Source: JACKJP01 sp050186955 (GTDB lineage: Bacteria; Pseudomonadota; Alphaproteobacteria; Rhizobiales; Tepidamorphaceae). Taken from it: DNA of 6,697 nucleotides. Below, one piece after another: positions 4,463 through 6,697 of the stretch (the stretch's first letter is position 1; every line of letters begins with the position of its first letter). The notes beneath the pieces were generated by a model. The model had not been told where the DNA came from. It worked only from the letters and a program-made list of their open reading frames with translations, and ran no database searches. The stretch is from the NCBI GenBank assembly GCA_050186955.1, contig JBFWXZ010000175.1, positions 1-6,697 of the forward strand, given 5' to 3'. Position numbers and translations under genes: made by a program.

Positions 4463-6697
4463 GCCGTCGCCTCGCGTCCCATCGCGGCGCGCGGCGCGGC
4501 GGGGGCGGCACGCTCCCGGCCGGCGATGGCGAGCCGCAGGCTGTTGGCGACCACCGCGACCGAGGAGGCCGACATGGCGATGGCGGCGACGAGCGGCGTC
4601 ACCGCGCCGGCCATGGCGAGCGGCACCGCGACGCAGTTGTAGGCGATGGCGATGGCGAAGTTCTGGCGGACCACGATGTCGGCGGCGCGGGCGGTCTCTC
4701 TCGCGCGCGCCACGGCCATGAGGCCGGGCCTGATGAAGACGAAATCGGCGGCGAGCCGGCCGACGTCGCTGGCCGAGGCGGGCGCCATGGAAACGTCGGC
4801 GGCGGCGAGCGAGGGGGCGTCGTTCAGCCCGTCGCCGACCATCAGCACCTTGTGGCCGCCGGCCTGGATGTCGGCCAGCCGCGCCAGCTTGTCGCGCGGG
4901 GTCATGCCGGCCCGGAAGCAGGCGATGCCGGCGGCGTCGGCGGTGGCGGCGACGGCGCGCGCGGTGTCGCCCGACGCGATCTCCACCGCGAGCCCGCCTT
5001 CGCGAAGCCTGGCGACGGCAGCGGCGGCATCGGGGCGCAGCGCATCGTCGAGCGCGAAGGTGGCGGGGTTCTCTCCCTCCGCGGCGAAGGCGACGAGCGA
5101 GCTACCGCCGGCGTCTTCGTCGGCACTCCCCTCGGCGGCTCCGCCGGCCGCCCAGTCGGGCCGCCCGAGGCGCACGCGGGTTCCCCGCCAGATGCCCTCG
5201 ACGCCGTGCCCGGGGACCTCGGCGACGGATTCCAGCGCGGCGATCGCGCCGTCTCCCAGATGGACGCGGATCGCCCGCGAGAGCGGGTGCCGGGAGGCGC
5301 CGGCAAGCGCGCGCACGACCGGCTCGTGGCTCGGCTCCAGCCCCTCCACCGAGCAGACGGCGGGCTCGCCGGCGGTCAGCGTTCCGGTCTTGTCGAAGAC
5401 CACGTGGTCGGCGGCGGCGAGGCGCTCCAGCGCGCTGCCGTCGCGCAGCAGCACGCCGTCGGCGAGCAGGCGGTTGGCGGCGACCACATGGGCGACCGGC
5501 ACGGCGAGGCCGAGCGCGCAGGGGCAGGTGATGATGAGAACGGCGATCGCCGTGTAGATGGCGTCGGTCCAGGCCGCCCCGGAGACCGCCCAGGCGAGGA
5601 AAGTTGCGAAAGCCAGCAGATGCACGACCGGCGCGTAGAGCCGGGCCATGCGGTCGGCGATCCGCACGTAGCGGGTGCGGCCGTGCTCGGCGGCCTGCAT
5701 CATCGAGACGATGCCGGCGAGGAAGGAGGCCGACGCCTCGCGCAGCGCGCGCACGTCGAGCGAGCCGGTCAAATTGACGACGCCGGCCTCGAGCACCGTG
5801 CCGTCGGCGGCGCGCAGCGGGCGGCTCTCGCCGCTGACCAGCGAGCGGTCGATGTCGCTCGCGCCGGCGACGACCTCGCAGTCGACCGGCGCCCGCTCGC
5901 CGGGGAGGATGCGCAGGAGCATGCCGGGGCGGATGGTGTCGACGGGGACGAAGCGGGTCTCGCCGCCCTCGCCTACCAGCATGGCGCTGCGAGCGGAGAG
6001 GCGGGCGAGGCGCTCGACCGCGCCGCGCGCCTTCTCGCGCATCGTCTCGTCGAGATAGCGGCCGATCAGCAGGAAGAAGAGCAGCATGACGGCGGCGTCG
6101 AAATAGGCCTCCTCGCCGCCGCGCAGGCTCTCGACCACGCTCATGCCGGTGGCCATCAGCACGGCGAGCGAGATCGGCACGTCCATGTTGAGGCGGCGGG
6201 CGGCGAGCGCGCCGGCGGCGGAGAGGAAGAAGGGCCGTCCGGCGAATGCGACGGCGGGCACCGCGATGAGGCCGGAGATCAGGTGGAAGAGCTGCGCGGT
6301 CTCCTGCGAGGCGCCCGACCACACCGACACCGAGAGCAGCATGATGTTGGCGGCGGCGAAGCCGGCGACGGCGAGCGAGAGCAGCAGCATGCGGCCGCGC
6401 CTCTCGTGCTCGGGGGTGGCCTCGCCGGACAGATCGCGCACGGTTGAGGGAAAGCCCGCCTCGTGGAGCGCCACGGCGATGGCCGTGCCCTGCCCGCGGC
6501 CGGGGTCCCACATGACGCTGACGGTCTTGAAGGTCAGGTTGGCGCGTACCCGCCGCACCTGCGGCAGCGCCCCCAGCATGCCCTCGACTGTGGCGATGCC
6601 GCGGCCGTCGACGTGGTCGGGGATCACGAAATCGGTCTGCACGAGCATCGAGTCGAGCTGGCGCGAGGCCTCGCGCAGCGCCTCCTCATGCAGCGCG
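4459..6697 (-). CDS. ccoI: cbb3 oxidase copper-exporting P1B-type ATPase CcoI/FixI (5' end outside window)
   Basis: A heavy-metal P-type ATPase that pumps Cu(I) out of the cytoplasm to supply cbb3 oxidase assembly. The frame stays open to the right edge, giving 745 visible residues; numbering below counts from the internal Met at 6648. Seen in order: a heavy-metal-associated fold (about 5-70); the first membrane helices (87-110, 119-140); RRLNMDVPIS typical of this subfamily (151-160); two further helices (about 158-199); actuator motif SGES (272-275, Ser instead of the usual Thr); membrane metal motif CPC (375-377); phosphorylation motif DKTGT with D419; nucleotide-domain HP (454-455); GDGLNDAP (605-612); and C-terminal YN (670-671) and MSASS (692-696), which complete the Cu(I) transmembrane site. 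The catalytic core looks functional. The oddity is that the HMA domain lacks CxxC: the usual HCGGC position reads VDGRG. The start lies outside because the 16 codons before 6648 continue the family's N-terminal helix. The stop overlaps ccoS by 4 bp. ccoG and ccoH are expected just beyond the right edge. Confidence 0.95.
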   Translation of the reverse strand, partial: ALHEEALREASRQLDSMLVQTDFVIPDHVDGRGIATVEGMLGALPQVRRVRANLTFKTVSVMWDPGRGQGTAIAVALHEAGFPSTVRDLSGEATPEHERRGRMLLLSLAVAGFAAANIMLLSVSVWSGASQETAQLFHLISGLIAVPAVAFAGRPFFLSAAGALAARRLNMDVPISLAVLMATGMSVVESLRGGEEAYFDAAVMLLFFLLIGRYLDETMREKARGAVERLARLSARSAMLVGEGGETRFVPVDTIRPGMLLRILPGERAPVDCEVVAGASDIDRSLVSGESRPLRAADGTVLEAGVVNLTGSLDVRALREASASFLAGIVSMMQAAEHGRTRYVRIADRMARLYAPVVHLLAFATFLAWAVSGAAWTDAIYTAIAVLIITCPCALGLAVPVAHVVAANRLLADGVLLRDGSALERLAAADHVVFDKTGTLTAGEPAVCSVEGLEPSHEPVVRALAGASRHPLSRAIRVHLGDGAIAALESVAEVPGHGVEGIWRGTRVRLGRPDWAAGGAAEGSADEDAGGSSLVAFAAEGENPATFALDDALRPDAAAAVARLREGGLAVEIASGDTARAVAATADAAGIACFRAGMTPRDKLARLADIQAGGHKVLMVGDGLNDAPSLAAADVSMAPASASDVGRLAADFVFIRPGLMAVARARETARAADIVVRQNFAIAIAYNCVAVPLAMAGAVTPLVAAIAMSASSVAVVANSLRLAIAGRERAAPAAPRAAMGREATA

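Noticed and set aside
4852..6447. Long plus-strand open frame (531 codons) opposite ccoI
   Set aside because: It is low-complexity and motif-free, while the minus strand encodes every P1B-ATPase signature. It is a composition artefact.
6646..6648. ATG at 6648 as the start of ccoI
   Set aside because: The frame continues upstream to the window edge with a family-like N-terminal segment (ALHEEALREASRQLDS), and no ribosome site precedes this ATG. The real start lies outside.

Overview
The window is very GC-rich, densely coding DNA with strong G/C bias at third codon positions. The genes look alphaproteobacterial, probably Hyphomicrobiales/Rhizobiales. The evidence is a FixI/CcoI copper ATPase followed by CcoS, a PAS-GGDEF-EAL protein in the style common in that group, and a YfdC-type formate/nitrite-family channel. 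The assignment is inferred from protein character, since no rRNA or other phylogenetic marker is present. No tRNA, rRNA, CRISPR array, insertion sequence or other mobile element was seen.

Layout, left to right. (1) Positions 1-2327, minus strand: the first 775 residues of a membrane-anchored c-di-GMP enzyme with TM, periplasmic Cache-like region, TM, HAMP, PAS, GGDEF and EAL; the EAL domain runs off the left edge. (2) Positions 2335-3126, minus strand: a secreted periplasmic substrate-binding protein of the PstS/PBP-like type, 7 nt upstream of gene 1 and almost certainly co-transcribed with it. (3) Positions 3127-3360: a 234-bp divergent intergenic region. Its left half is AT-rich, its centre holds a 32-bp imperfect inverted repeat, and its right half can form several small hairpins up to the next start codon. 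(4) Positions 3361-4284, plus strand: a YfdC-like FNT-family channel with a long charged N-terminal tail. (5) Positions 4277-4462, minus strand: ccoS. (6) Positions 4459-6697, minus strand: ccoI/fixI, whose 5' end lies beyond the right edge.

Two functional units are clear. ccoI-ccoS is the distal end of a cbb3 oxidase maturation operon (expected order ccoGHIS/fixGHIS): CcoI moves copper across the inner membrane for the CuB centre and CcoS is needed for cofactor insertion. The two reading frames overlap by 4 bp. The second unit is a binding protein paired with a membrane GGDEF-EAL protein. It resembles in architecture known pairs in which a periplasmic protein controls a dual-function c-di-GMP enzyme (NspS-MbaA in Vibrio, PruR-DcpA in Agrobacterium), but here the binding protein is of the phosphate-binding type. 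This pair is the most interesting part of the window. Other points worth checking are the loss of the CxxC copper motif in the visible CcoI heavy-metal domain, and the inverted repeat and leader hairpins in the divergent control region.
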